A stretch of DNA of 64,000 bases from SIG603 sp963621245 (GTDB lineage: Bacteria; Bacillota; Clostridia; Oscillospirales; Acutalibacteraceae), in NCBI GenBank assembly GCA_963621245.1, contig CAVFCW010000012.1, positions 3,553-67,552 on the forward strand, given 5' to 3'. Shown in pieces: positions 17,823 to 25,941 of the stretch. The position numbers and the translations under genes are program-made. Under the pieces are notes generated by a model. That model did not search any database and had not been told where the DNA came from. It saw only the letters and a program-made list of their open reading frames with translations. Position 1 is the stretch's first letter. The number at the start of each line of letters is the position of its first letter.

Positions 17823-18461
17823 TTATTTTAACACTATAACAAGAGCACAGCCGTTATTTACCATTATCTCTGCCTTGTCCTCGGTTATCTCATTGCTTAC
17901 TCCCATTAAAGTATCTCCGACTTTAAGGTCTTCTCTGTTAAGCGGATATTTAAGTCCAACATAAGTAAGAGTACAGGTATTTGTTCCAAAAGGAAAAACT
18001 GACACGGTTTTTCCCTTCATCTCCGTTAATGTGAGTTTTCTGCCTTTAAGCAAGAAAGTCTGAGACTTGTTATCTACCATAACCGCAAATCCTCCCTTGT
18101 TTGCTATGAACAGCATAACATTATAATTAGCGATTGTGTGATCTGCTCTTTCTCCGCCGTTTCCGCCTATAATAATAAACTCACGGCATCCCAAATGAAT
18201 ACCGAGCATAGCCGCATACATAGTATCGGTTACATCCTTTTCTGCCGGCAACACGTGCACTTTATCGGACGGATTCGGTTTTTTCTTCGCCGAATCAAAA
18301 TCACCTACGATATAATCAGGCTCAATGTTATACTTCTGTGCGGTCTCATATCCGGCATCAGCGCATATAACCAAATAGTCCTTAGGGTTAAATTCTTCAA
18401 ATAAGCTGCCATCTTCAAGTGGAACTGCGCTTATTATCATACATTTATTTAATTCTGCCAT
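17823..18461 (-). CDS. thiN: Thiamine pyrophosphokinase
   Basis: ThiN (YloS) converts thiamine to thiamine diphosphate with ATP. The 212-residue protein shows the N-terminal domain motif GDFDSAKK, the aspartate-rich KDVTDTMYA and the GGNGGERADHT motif that form the active site, and a C-terminal beta-barrel. It overlaps rsgA by 13 bases and is the last gene of the long priA-thiN operon. The rpe gene found between rsgA and thiN in many Firmicutes is missing here. Confidence 0.95.
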   Translation of the reverse strand: MAELNKCMIISAVPLEDGSLFEEFNPKDYLVICADAGYETAQKYNIEPDYIVGDFDSAKKKPNPSDKVHVLPAEKDVTDTMYAAMLGIHLGCREFIIIGGNGGERADHTIANYNVMLFIANKGGFAVMVDNKSQTFLLKGRKLTLTEMKGKTVSVFPFGTNTCTLTYVGLKYPLNREDLKVGDTLMGVSNEITEDKAEIMVNNGCALVIVLK

Positions 18462-19342
18462 TCTTTTATGTCCTTTATTTCGTTATACATACTAACGTAA
18501 CTTTCAAATCTGGATCTCGGTATTTCGCCTGCATTTACAGCTTCGATTATCGCACAACCTTTTTCTGAAGTATGCGAGCAAGAAGTAAATTTGCAACAAC
18601 CGATGTACGGTTCAAACTCACGAAAACCTCTATACAGTTGAGTTCTGTCTTTCATATTGTATTTTTCAATATCAAAAGTAGAAAATCCAGGAGTATCAAC
18701 CACATAAGAATTTTCAGCAATCTTGAAAAGCTCAACATGTCTGGTAGTATGCTTTCCGCGGCCTAATTTTTTGCTTGTTTCTCCCGTTTGCAAAAAAAGT
18801 TCGGGATTAATTCGATTTATTATCGTAGATTTTCCGACGCCCGAATTACCTGTAAACGCCGATACGGAATTAAGAAGCAAAACTTTAATCTCTTCAATGC
18901 AATCCTCATTTTCGGGAGAAGATTCGAGAACTTTAATACCAATTCCGCTGTAAATCTTTTTTAATTCTTCCACCGATAACAAGTCGGTTTTTGAGATAAT
19001 TAAGATGGGTTCAATCTGATTCATCTCTGCCGCCGCAATTGTTTTATCGATAATCAACAAGTTTGGGCTTGGATCGGTAGTTGATACAACAATGAAAAGC
19101 TTATCAATATTAGCAACAGGGGGCCTTACAAGCGCATTTTTTCTTTCTTCGATAAAATCAATCGATGCGGTTTCATCCTCCATGTGGGAGATTTTAACTT
19201 TATCTCCCACAAGAGGCGTAATTCTATTTTTTCTGAAAATTCCTCTGGGTTTACAAGGATATATTTTGCCATCGGACGCATATACATTGTAAAAACCGCC
19301 GAGACTTCGGATAATCTTACCCGTCAAAAATTCGTTGCTCAT
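18449..19342 (-). CDS. rsgA: Ribosome small subunit GTPase RsgA
   Basis: RsgA (YjeQ/CpgA) is a late 30S assembly GTPase. The 297-residue protein has an OB fold (1-70), circularly permuted G motifs with G4 SKTDLL (118-123) before G1 TGNSGVGKS (164-172), and a C-terminal zinc knuckle with cysteines and histidine in CCKFTSCSHTSEKGC. Its ATG directly follows the prkC stop, with GAGGA as ribosome binding site inside prkC. Confidence 0.97.
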   Translation of the reverse strand: MSNEFLTGKIIRSLGGFYNVYASDGKIYPCKPRGIFRKNRITPLVGDKVKISHMEDETASIDFIEERKNALVRPPVANIDKLFIVVSTTDPSPNLLIIDKTIAAAEMNQIEPILIISKTDLLSVEELKKIYSGIGIKVLESSPENEDCIEEIKVLLLNSVSAFTGNSGVGKSTIINRINPELFLQTGETSKKLGRGKHTTRHVELFKIAENSYVVDTPGFSTFDIEKYNMKDRTQLYRGFREFEPYIGCCKFTSCSHTSEKGCAIIEAVNAGEIPRSRFESYVSMYNEIKDIKEWQN

Positions 19343-21400
19343 TTACTGTGCATCCTCATAATAAGAGCTGTCAGAGTCCTCGCTGCTTGATTCCGGTTCG
19401 GGAGTAATAATCTCTGTTTCGTAAGGATACTGGTAATAATCCGTAATACTTCCCATATCATAGTTTGCAACACAAGTGACATAATCAGAGCCGTTAAGCG
19501 TTGCCACAATATTCTGTGAACCGCTTGATCCACTAAATGTTACGGAATATGTTGAAGAATACGCAGGATTTACATATGTATCGGTAGAAAGTGTACCATC
19601 GCAATAAATCTTAAGGTTCAAATCCTCATTAACGCCGGAAGGCAAGCTGATTGTAAGAGAAACATTGGTTTCTCCTCTTGCAACAACAAGATTAATGGAA
19701 GAACCCTTCGAAACACTTGCTCCGACATCAGGTGAACAAGAAAGCACTGTGTTTGCGTCCAAGGAACTGCTGTCATCATAAGTAACGGAACCAACGTTAA
19801 GTCCCGCTTCATTGAGAAGCGTTACGGCATAATCATATGAAGAATACAAAATTGACGGAACCGTGACCTGTGTTTCGGACGGACCAGAACTTACATAAAC
19901 AGTTACGGTATCGCCTGAATAAACAGTTGAACCGGCTGCGGGGTCTGTGCGGATGACATTTCCGGATTCTACAGAATCACTGTTTTGAGTTTGAATTTCG
20001 TAGTTAAGTCCGTTATCGGAAAGATTGCTGATTGTATCTGCCTGAGAATAATTTGTAAAATCGGGCATAACAAGGGCAGTTTTTTCGCTTTGTGCCGCTC
20101 TGTTGACAACAAGAGTTACTTCTTTTCCCTTTTTTACATTTTTACCGCCATTAGGTGACTGACGGATAACCTCTCCTTCCGCTTTCGTGGAATCGGATTG
20201 GGTTTGTATTGTAAATTTAAAATCACTGTAATCGGAATTGTTTGCTATCTGAGAGTCATAATTCATTCCGACAAAATTAGGAAGCAATACAAGGCTTGTG
20301 TCCTCAGTATTTGAGTTTTGAACTAAACTGTAAACGGAATATGCGCCAACAGCAACCACAACTATCAATAATGCGGCAACTATACCTTTAAGAATGCTTG
20401 AACCCTTTGCGTGACGCTTGGATTTTTCAAGCTCAACCTCGTACTCATAATCGTCCTCATAAACCGGTGCGGTACGTGTAGAGTTTCTTTTGGTAGGTTT
20501 GGCATTATTATAAAGGTTTACCTGTCTTGTTGCTCCGAAATCCTCCTGGAAAGAATATCCGAATGTAAGCGTGGGATTTGCTTTAAAGCGCTCAATATCG
20601 TTAAGCATATCTCCCGCAGACTTGAATCTGTTGGACGGATTTTTCTCCATCGCCTTCATTGTAATTTCTTCAAGTCCGACGGGGATTTGAGGATTTATAG
20701 ATCTCGGTTTTACAGGTTCAGCCTGAAGCTGCATTATGGCTACCGAAACGGCGTTATCGGCTTCAAACGGCAACTGTCCCGTAAGCATTTCATACATAAT
20801 TACGCCCACGGAATAAATATCCGCTTTATCGCTTGTAAATTCTCCCTTAGCTTGCTCAGGCGCAATGTAGTGAACAGAACCTAGCGCTTTGTCCGTCATC
20901 GTTGTTGTCTCATTTTGAGAAAAACGCGCAATTCCGAAATCAGTTACCTTTATTGTTCCGTTTTGCAGAAGCATAATATTCTGCGGCTTAATATCTCTGT
21001 GAATAATACCCTTGCCGTGAGCATGCTGCAAAGCCTTGAGAATTTGTGTTGTGAAATGAAGAGCTTCTTTCCACGGAAGAGCTCCGTTATGAGATATGTA
21101 GTCCTTAAGTGTTATACCGTCAATATACTCCATGACAATATACTGAATTCTGTCACCGAAGCTGACATCATAAACCTTAACTATATTGGGATGGTTAAGT
21201 ACTGCGATAGCCTTGGATTCATTTCTGAATCTCTTTAAAAACTCAGCATTGCCAGAAAATTCTTCCTTAAGTATTTTAATGGCAACCCATCGGTTTTCCT
21301 GATTATCATAAGCACGGTAAACATATGCCATTCCGCCAACTCCGAGAAGTTGGTGGATTTCATATCTACCGTCCAATCTTTTGCCTAAATAGTTTTCCAT
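19343..21400 (-). CDS. prkC: PASTA-domain serine/threonine kinase PrkC
   Basis: A membrane kinase that senses peptidoglycan fragments and controls growth, germination and translation in Firmicutes. The cytosolic kinase domain (1-270) has the glycine loop GVGGMAYVY, K42, HRDIKPQN with D136, and DFG. A membrane helix follows (about 338-362), then three extracellular PASTA repeats (roughly 372-440, 443-512, 514-580). The 100-residue tail after the third repeat has a beta-rich stretch and ends in a Ser/Asp/Glu-rich segment; such a tail is longer than usual. It is paired with the PP2C phosphatase gene 6 bases upstream. Confidence 0.96.
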   Translation of the reverse strand: MENYLGKRLDGRYEIHQLLGVGGMAYVYRAYDNQENRWVAIKILKEEFSGNAEFLKRFRNESKAIAVLNHPNIVKVYDVSFGDRIQYIVMEYIDGITLKDYISHNGALPWKEALHFTTQILKALQHAHGKGIIHRDIKPQNIMLLQNGTIKVTDFGIARFSQNETTTMTDKALGSVHYIAPEQAKGEFTSDKADIYSVGVIMYEMLTGQLPFEADNAVSVAIMQLQAEPVKPRSINPQIPVGLEEITMKAMEKNPSNRFKSAGDMLNDIERFKANPTLTFGYSFQEDFGATRQVNLYNNAKPTKRNSTRTAPVYEDDYEYEVELEKSKRHAKGSSILKGIVAALLIVVVAVGAYSVYSLVQNSNTEDTSLVLLPNFVGMNYDSQIANNSDYSDFKFTIQTQSDSTKAEGEVIRQSPNGGKNVKKGKEVTLVVNRAAQSEKTALVMPDFTNYSQADTISNLSDNGLNYEIQTQNSDSVESGNVIRTDPAAGSTVYSGDTVTVYVSSGPSETQVTVPSILYSSYDYAVTLLNEAGLNVGSVTYDDSSSLDANTVLSCSPDVGASVSKGSSINLVVARGETNVSLTISLPSGVNEDLNLKIYCDGTLSTDTYVNPAYSSTYSVTFSGSSGSQNIVATLNGSDYVTCVANYDMGSITDYYQYPYETEIITPEPESSSEDSDSSYYEDAQ

Positions 21401-21406
21401 TCTGCT

Positions 21407-22141
21407 TCACCCTTCAATAACTATAGTTGTAACTGTAACATTATCGACACCGCCACACCTGAGAGCAAAATTGATTAGTTTCTCAGGTAATTTTTCACTT
21501 TCAGTATTTGCGGCAAACTCTTTCAGCACCTTGTCTGTCAAATAATCTCCTAATCCGTCGGTACATATAATAATTTCGTCTCGGGGCTTTAAATCATAGG
21601 AGTTAACCTCGGGTTCAACACAAGAATGAACCCCCAAAGACTTGGTAATTATATTTTTTTGCGGATGAAGCCTTGCCTCATCCTTTGTCAGTTGTCCGTG
21701 ATTAACAAGGTTTTGTACATAGGAATGATCCGTTGTAATCTGCGTGACGTTATTATCCGAATACAAATATGCTCTGCTGTCTCCAATATGTCCGATAAAA
21801 AGCTTATTTCCTTTAATGACAGCAAGAACCGCTGTTGTTCCCATGCCACGATATTCCTTTGTTTCAATCGCCTTTTGCCAAACGGCAGAGTTGGCTTTTT
21901 GAAAACTGTTGTTTATCATACCGAGTATTTCTTCATCAGATAAATCTTCGCTCAACTCGGTATCGAAATATTCTTCTATTGTCTCGGCAGAAAGATTGCT
22001 TGCAACATCTCCGCCGTTAACGCCACCCATTCCGTCACAAACAAGAGACCAACCAAAGTTATTGTTTATAAGTTTGTTTCTATAGGTGTCCTGATTGTTT
22101 TTCCTCTTAAATCCGACATTTGTTTCACCGTAAATTTTCAT
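21407..22141 (-). CDS. stp: PP2C-type protein phosphatase Stp/PrpC
   Basis: The phosphatase partner of PrkC. The 244-residue protein has the PPM metal motifs: RKNNQDTY near the start, VCDGMGGVNGGDVAS, IGHIGDSRAY, ICTDGLGDYL and VDNVTVT at the end. The ATG overlaps the rlmN stop by one base and has GGGAGG before it. The kinase and phosphatase are made from one message. Confidence 0.96.
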   Translation of the reverse strand: MKIYGETNVGFKRKNNQDTYRNKLINNNFGWSLVCDGMGGVNGGDVASNLSAETIEEYFDTELSEDLSDEEILGMINNSFQKANSAVWQKAIETKEYRGMGTTAVLAVIKGNKLFIGHIGDSRAYLYSDNNVTQITTDHSYVQNLVNHGQLTKDEARLHPQKNIITKSLGVHSCVEPEVNSYDLKPRDEIIICTDGLGDYLTDKVLKEFAANTESEKLPEKLINFALRCGGVDNVTVTTIVIEG

Positions 22142-23193
22142 TAAATCCTCCCGGTGTCAAGGGCTTTGCCTTTAAGCTGTCCGCAAGACGCTTCTATATC
22201 AGATCCTAATGTTCGCCTTATAGTAGCGGTATATCCGCGTTCCGAAAGTATTTTGACAAATTTATTTAATCTGTCAGTATTGCTCTTTTTATATCCTGTA
22301 CCGGTAACATCATTTACAGGTATCAAATTAACATGAGCGATTATTCCTTTAAGTTTCGATGCAAGCTCTTTAGCGTGGGCATCACTGTCGTTTTTGCCGC
22401 TTATCATAGCATATTCAAAAGAAATTCTTTTGTTTGTCTTTTGGCAGTAATATCTGCAAGCCTCTAAAAGCGCCTCAACATTCCAGCGTTTGTTTATCGG
22501 CATCATGGAATCTCGAAGCTCATCGTTCGGAGCATGTAAAGAAACCGAAAGTGTAAGCTGCAAATTTTTATCTGCAAGCTCGTATATTCTGTTAACCAAA
22601 CCGCACGTGGAAAGTGAGATGTGACGCATTCCTATATTAAGCCCGTTGGAATCGGACACAAGCTCCAAGAATTTAACTACATTATCATAATTATCGAGCG
22701 GCTCTCCCATTCCCATAAGAACAATGTTTGAAATTCTCTCTCCTATGTCCTTTTGAGCCGTCATTACCTGAGAAAGCATTTCCGACGGCAAAAGATTTCT
22801 TGTGAATCCGTTTTTTCCCGTTGCGCAAAAATTACATCCCATTTTGCATCCGACCTGTGACGAAATGCAAATTGAATTTCCGTGATGATATTTCATAACT
22901 ACCGCTTCGATATAATCTCCGTCATAAAGCTTATAGAGATATTTTACCGTTCCGTCAAGCTTTGAGACTCGCTTCAATTCTATTTGACAACCCGGAATAA
23001 CATAAAGCTCATTTAATTTTGCTCTTAACTCTTTGGAAATATTGGTCATCTCATCAAATGACCCGACAGAAGAATGAATCCACTTGTATATTTGATCTGC
23101 TCTGAATTTGGGAAGCCCGACTTCTTTGATTTCAGCTCGCAACTCCTCAAGATTCATCGATTTAATGTCTTTTTTTCCGTCAATTATATACAT
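22141..23193 (-). CDS. rlmN: 23S rRNA/tRNA A2503/A37 methyltransferase RlmN
   Basis: RlmN is a radical SAM enzyme that methylates C2 of A2503 in 23S rRNA and A37 in some tRNAs. From the ATG at 23193 (GAAGGA upstream) it has 350 residues, with the iron-sulfur motif CKMGCNFC (C116, C120, C123), the glycine-rich GMGEPL and the catalytic cysteine near the C terminus (EASCGQLKG). A 15-residue upstream extension in frame was rejected because it overlaps rsmB and lacks a ribosome binding site. Confidence 0.97.
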   Translation of the reverse strand: MYIIDGKKDIKSMNLEELRAEIKEVGLPKFRADQIYKWIHSSVGSFDEMTNISKELRAKLNELYVIPGCQIELKRVSKLDGTVKYLYKLYDGDYIEAVVMKYHHGNSICISSQVGCKMGCNFCATGKNGFTRNLLPSEMLSQVMTAQKDIGERISNIVLMGMGEPLDNYDNVVKFLELVSDSNGLNIGMRHISLSTCGLVNRIYELADKNLQLTLSVSLHAPNDELRDSMMPINKRWNVEALLEACRYYCQKTNKRISFEYAMISGKNDSDAHAKELASKLKGIIAHVNLIPVNDVTGTGYKKSNTDRLNKFVKILSERGYTATIRRTLGSDIEASCGQLKGKALDTGRI

Positions 23194-23194
23194 A

Positions 23195-24496
23195 CTATTT
23201 CCTTCTGAATTTTGCAACAAAAAATCCGTCACAATCATTAAATGGCATAATCGTCAACTGATTTTTCGGCTCCTCCACAAATCTCGGAACCGAAAAATTA
23301 ATATCTTCAGGATAAAAATCCTTATTGTTCGCAAGAAATTTATCGGCTACTTCTCCGTTTTCCTTTGGATTCAGCGTGCAAGTCGAATAGAACAAATATC
23401 CGCCTGATTTTACAAACTTAGCAGAATTTTCAAGAATCTCGTATTGAATATCAGGCAAACCTTCTACCGACTCCAAAGTCTTGTATCTTATCTCGGGCTT
23501 TCTGCGAATAGTTCCGAAGCCAGAGCACGGGGCATCACAAAGCACTCTGTCAGCAACTATTCCGTGAGTGTCGCTTTTAGCGGCATCACGAACAAATGCA
23601 TGAATATTGCTAATTCCAAGTCGCTTTGCACCGTTAAATATAAGCTTAACTCTGCCTTTATACAAATCATAAGAATACACAGTTCCGGTATTGTTCATTT
23701 TTTCGGACAAAGTAAAGCTTTTTCCTCCGGGTGCGGCACATACATCAACCAGTATTTCTTCCTCATTCGGATCTACTATTTCACAAAGATACTGAGAAGA
23801 TAAATCCTGAACATGGAATAATCCGTCTTCATACTGCTGTAATTTTGTTAAATCACCGCTTGAATTTAACATGCAAGTATATGGCATATTTTTATACTGC
23901 TTTACCGTTATAGCGGAATCCGCAAATGAAGCCAAGAAATCAGTCAGCGCCGTCTTAGTGTTATTAACTCTGCAATAGATTTTAGACTTTTCTTGAACCG
24001 ATTCAAGAATCTTCAGTGTGTTTTCTTCTCCGTAAGCTTTTTTCCACATAGAAATAAGTTCATGCGGAACCGAAAACTTAATTTCAAGGTTATCGGGAAG
24101 AGTGATTTCATCTTTTTTTCTTATTATGTTTCTAAGCACCGCATTAATGAAAGACGCGTTACATTTATAATGCTTAGCCAGTTCAACACATTCATTAACG
24201 GCGGCGGATTCAGGAATCTTATCAAGAAAGAAAATTTGATAACAACCTATTTGGAGAATTGTCCTTGTTGTCTCGGAAAGCTTCATGCTCTTGTTTTTAA
24301 GAAACAACGATATATAGTAATCAAGTCTTATTTTATTTTCAAGAACTCCGTAAAAGATTATGCTTGCAAGCGCACTGTCTCTTTTATCAAGTCCGTGTTT
24401 TTTTAAGCATTTGTCAATGACTATATTGGAATAGCCCTCATTCTCCGAAACTTGAAGCAAAGCTTCAAGTGCGGTTGCACGTGATCCTGTTATCAT
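23195..24496 (-). CDS. rsmB: 16S rRNA m5C967 methyltransferase RsmB
   Basis: RsmB methylates C967 of 16S rRNA. The 433-residue protein has the N-terminal NusB-like RNA-binding domain (to about 140) and the SAM domain with VDVCAAPGGKS, the catalytic pair of cysteines in CDAPCSGFG and STCTLNPKEN. I chose the ATG at 24496; a TTG eight codons upstream is possible. It lies one base before the rlmN start codon and 11 bases after fmt. Confidence 0.96.
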   Translation of the reverse strand: MITGSRATALEALLQVSENEGYSNIVIDKCLKKHGLDKRDSALASIIFYGVLENKIRLDYYISLFLKNKSMKLSETTRTILQIGCYQIFFLDKIPESAAVNECVELAKHYKCNASFINAVLRNIIRKKDEITLPDNLEIKFSVPHELISMWKKAYGEENTLKILESVQEKSKIYCRVNNTKTALTDFLASFADSAITVKQYKNMPYTCMLNSSGDLTKLQQYEDGLFHVQDLSSQYLCEIVDPNEEEILVDVCAAPGGKSFTLSEKMNNTGTVYSYDLYKGRVKLIFNGAKRLGISNIHAFVRDAAKSDTHGIVADRVLCDAPCSGFGTIRRKPEIRYKTLESVEGLPDIQYEILENSAKFVKSGGYLFYSTCTLNPKENGEVADKFLANNKDFYPEDINFSVPRFVEEPKNQLTIMPFNDCDGFFVAKFRRK

Positions 24497-24507
24497 ATTT
24501 CTCACTT

Positions 24508-25428
24508 TCAATAAAGACAAGAGTCATCATTTATCGGGTGTCCTACCAAAAATGCGTCTCCCGTCATTCTTTTTCCGTTCTCAAGTTGTACTTCAAGCAA
24601 TTGTAATGCGCTTTCTCCGCAATACACGCATAAGTGCTTATTGTTAACAAACAGCTTACCAGCTTGACCTTTACCATCAATTACTTTTGTTCTATGAATT
24701 TTAATAGCTTTCTCACCAAAATGAGAAGAGGCACAAGGCCACGGATTAAGTCCTCTTACCTGATTATGTATCTCCAAAGCCGATTTATTCCAATCTATCG
24801 GAGATAATGCTTTCGTTATCATAGACGCATAGCTTGATTCATTTTCATCTTGCTTTTGCGGTGTTACTGTGTTATTAACCAAAGCGTCAAGAGTATCCGT
24901 AAGTAAATCCGCACCTATAACAGAAAGTCGGTCAAAAAGCTCGCCGGCTGTTTCGTCAGGGAGAATTTCAACCTCTTTTTTCAGAAGCATATCTCCTGTA
25001 TCAAGGCCCTTGCCCATATACATGGTAGTTACTCCCGTAACCTTATCGCCGTTCAAGACAGACCACTGTATCGGAGCTGCTCCACGGTACTTCGGTAAAA
25101 GTGAACCGTGAACATTTATGCAGCCATACTTGGGAATGTTAAGAATTGACTCCGGAAGTATTTTACCGTAAGCCGCAACGACAATAACCTCTGGGTTTTG
25201 CTCCTTAATCAAGTTAACCACTGCCTCGTCTTTGAGAGTTGTCGGCTGAAATACCTCTATATTGTTTTCTAAAGCAAGCTCTTTCACGGGAGGAAACTGC
25301 ATTTTATGTCCTCTGCCCTTTGGCTTGTCAGGTTGAGTAAAAACAGAGACAACATCATAATTTTTGTCTAAGAGCTTTTTTAAAGTCGGTACGGCAAAAT
25401 CAGGCGTACCCATAAAAACAACCTTCAA
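24508..25428 (-). CDS. fmt: Methionyl-tRNA formyltransferase
   Basis: Fmt formylates initiator Met-tRNA. The protein starts KVVFMGTPDFAVPTL and has the folate-site residues (NVHGSLLPKYRGAAPIQW) with catalytic N, H and later D in the GDKVTGVTTMYMGKGLDTG region, plus an OB-like C-terminal domain. I chose a TTG start at 25428, two bases after the def stop, with AGAGGAAAA upstream; an ATG 11 codons earlier lies inside def and gives an unusual basic extension, but it cannot be excluded. Confidence 0.96.
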   Translation of the reverse strand: MKVVFMGTPDFAVPTLKKLLDKNYDVVSVFTQPDKPKGRGHKMQFPPVKELALENNIEVFQPTTLKDEAVVNLIKEQNPEVIVVAAYGKILPESILNIPKYGCINVHGSLLPKYRGAAPIQWSVLNGDKVTGVTTMYMGKGLDTGDMLLKKEVEILPDETAGELFDRLSVIGADLLTDTLDALVNNTVTPQKQDENESSYASMITKALSPIDWNKSALEIHNQVRGLNPWPCASSHFGEKAIKIHRTKVIDGKGQAGKLFVNNKHLCVYCGESALQLLEVQLENGKRMTGDAFLVGHPINDDSCLY

Positions 25429-25429
25429 A

Positions 25430-25924
25430 TCAGTTTTCCTCTTCTTCGCTTTCGTCGGCACTTCTCAATTCTTCGGGATCAACCATTCTGCTTGCTCTTT
25501 TAACAAAGCAAATTCCGTCCAAATGGTCTATCTCATGGCATAATGCTCTTGCAAGGAGTTCTTCTCCCTCTACCTCGAACCACTCACCGTTTTTATTCTG
25601 AGCTCTTACTTTTACATGATTCGGTCTTTCAACCATTCCGTATTCTCCGGGGAAAGACAAACAACCTTCCACTCCGTCCTGTGTTCCCGATGTTTCGATT
25701 ATCTCGGGATTAACCAAATCGATTCTGCCTTCACCAACATCTATAACGCAAAGACGGCGCATCATACCAACCTGAGGGCCTGCAATGCCCACGCCGTCAG
25801 CATCTTGCATTGTTTCATACATATCATCAAGCAAAACCTCAAGTTTGTGGTCAAATTTCTCTACCGGTCTGCACACCTTGGTGAGGATAGGGTCACCGTC
25901 TTTTACAATATTACGAAGTGCCAT
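25430..25924 (-). CDS. def: Peptide deformylase
   Basis: Removes the formyl group from new proteins, the partner reaction to Fmt. The three metal/active-site motifs are present: GVGIAGPQVG, EGCLSFPGE and HEIDHLDG, in 164 residues from the ATG at 25924, which has AAAGGAA 5 bases before it. A 7-residue in-frame extension is unlikely. The C terminus is acidic (ESEEEEN). Confidence 0.97.
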   Translation of the reverse strand: MALRNIVKDGDPILTKVCRPVEKFDHKLEVLLDDMYETMQDADGVGIAGPQVGMMRRLCVIDVGEGRIDLVNPEIIETSGTQDGVEGCLSFPGEYGMVERPNHVKVRAQNKNGEWFEVEGEELLARALCHEIDHLDGICFVKRASRMVDPEELRSADESEEEEN

Positions 25925-25941
25925 ACTGTTCCTTTCATCAT

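Noticed and set aside
20411..20884. Long plus-strand open frame inside prkC
   Set aside because: It lies opposite a clear kinase gene, has no ribosome binding site and low-complexity shadow composition.
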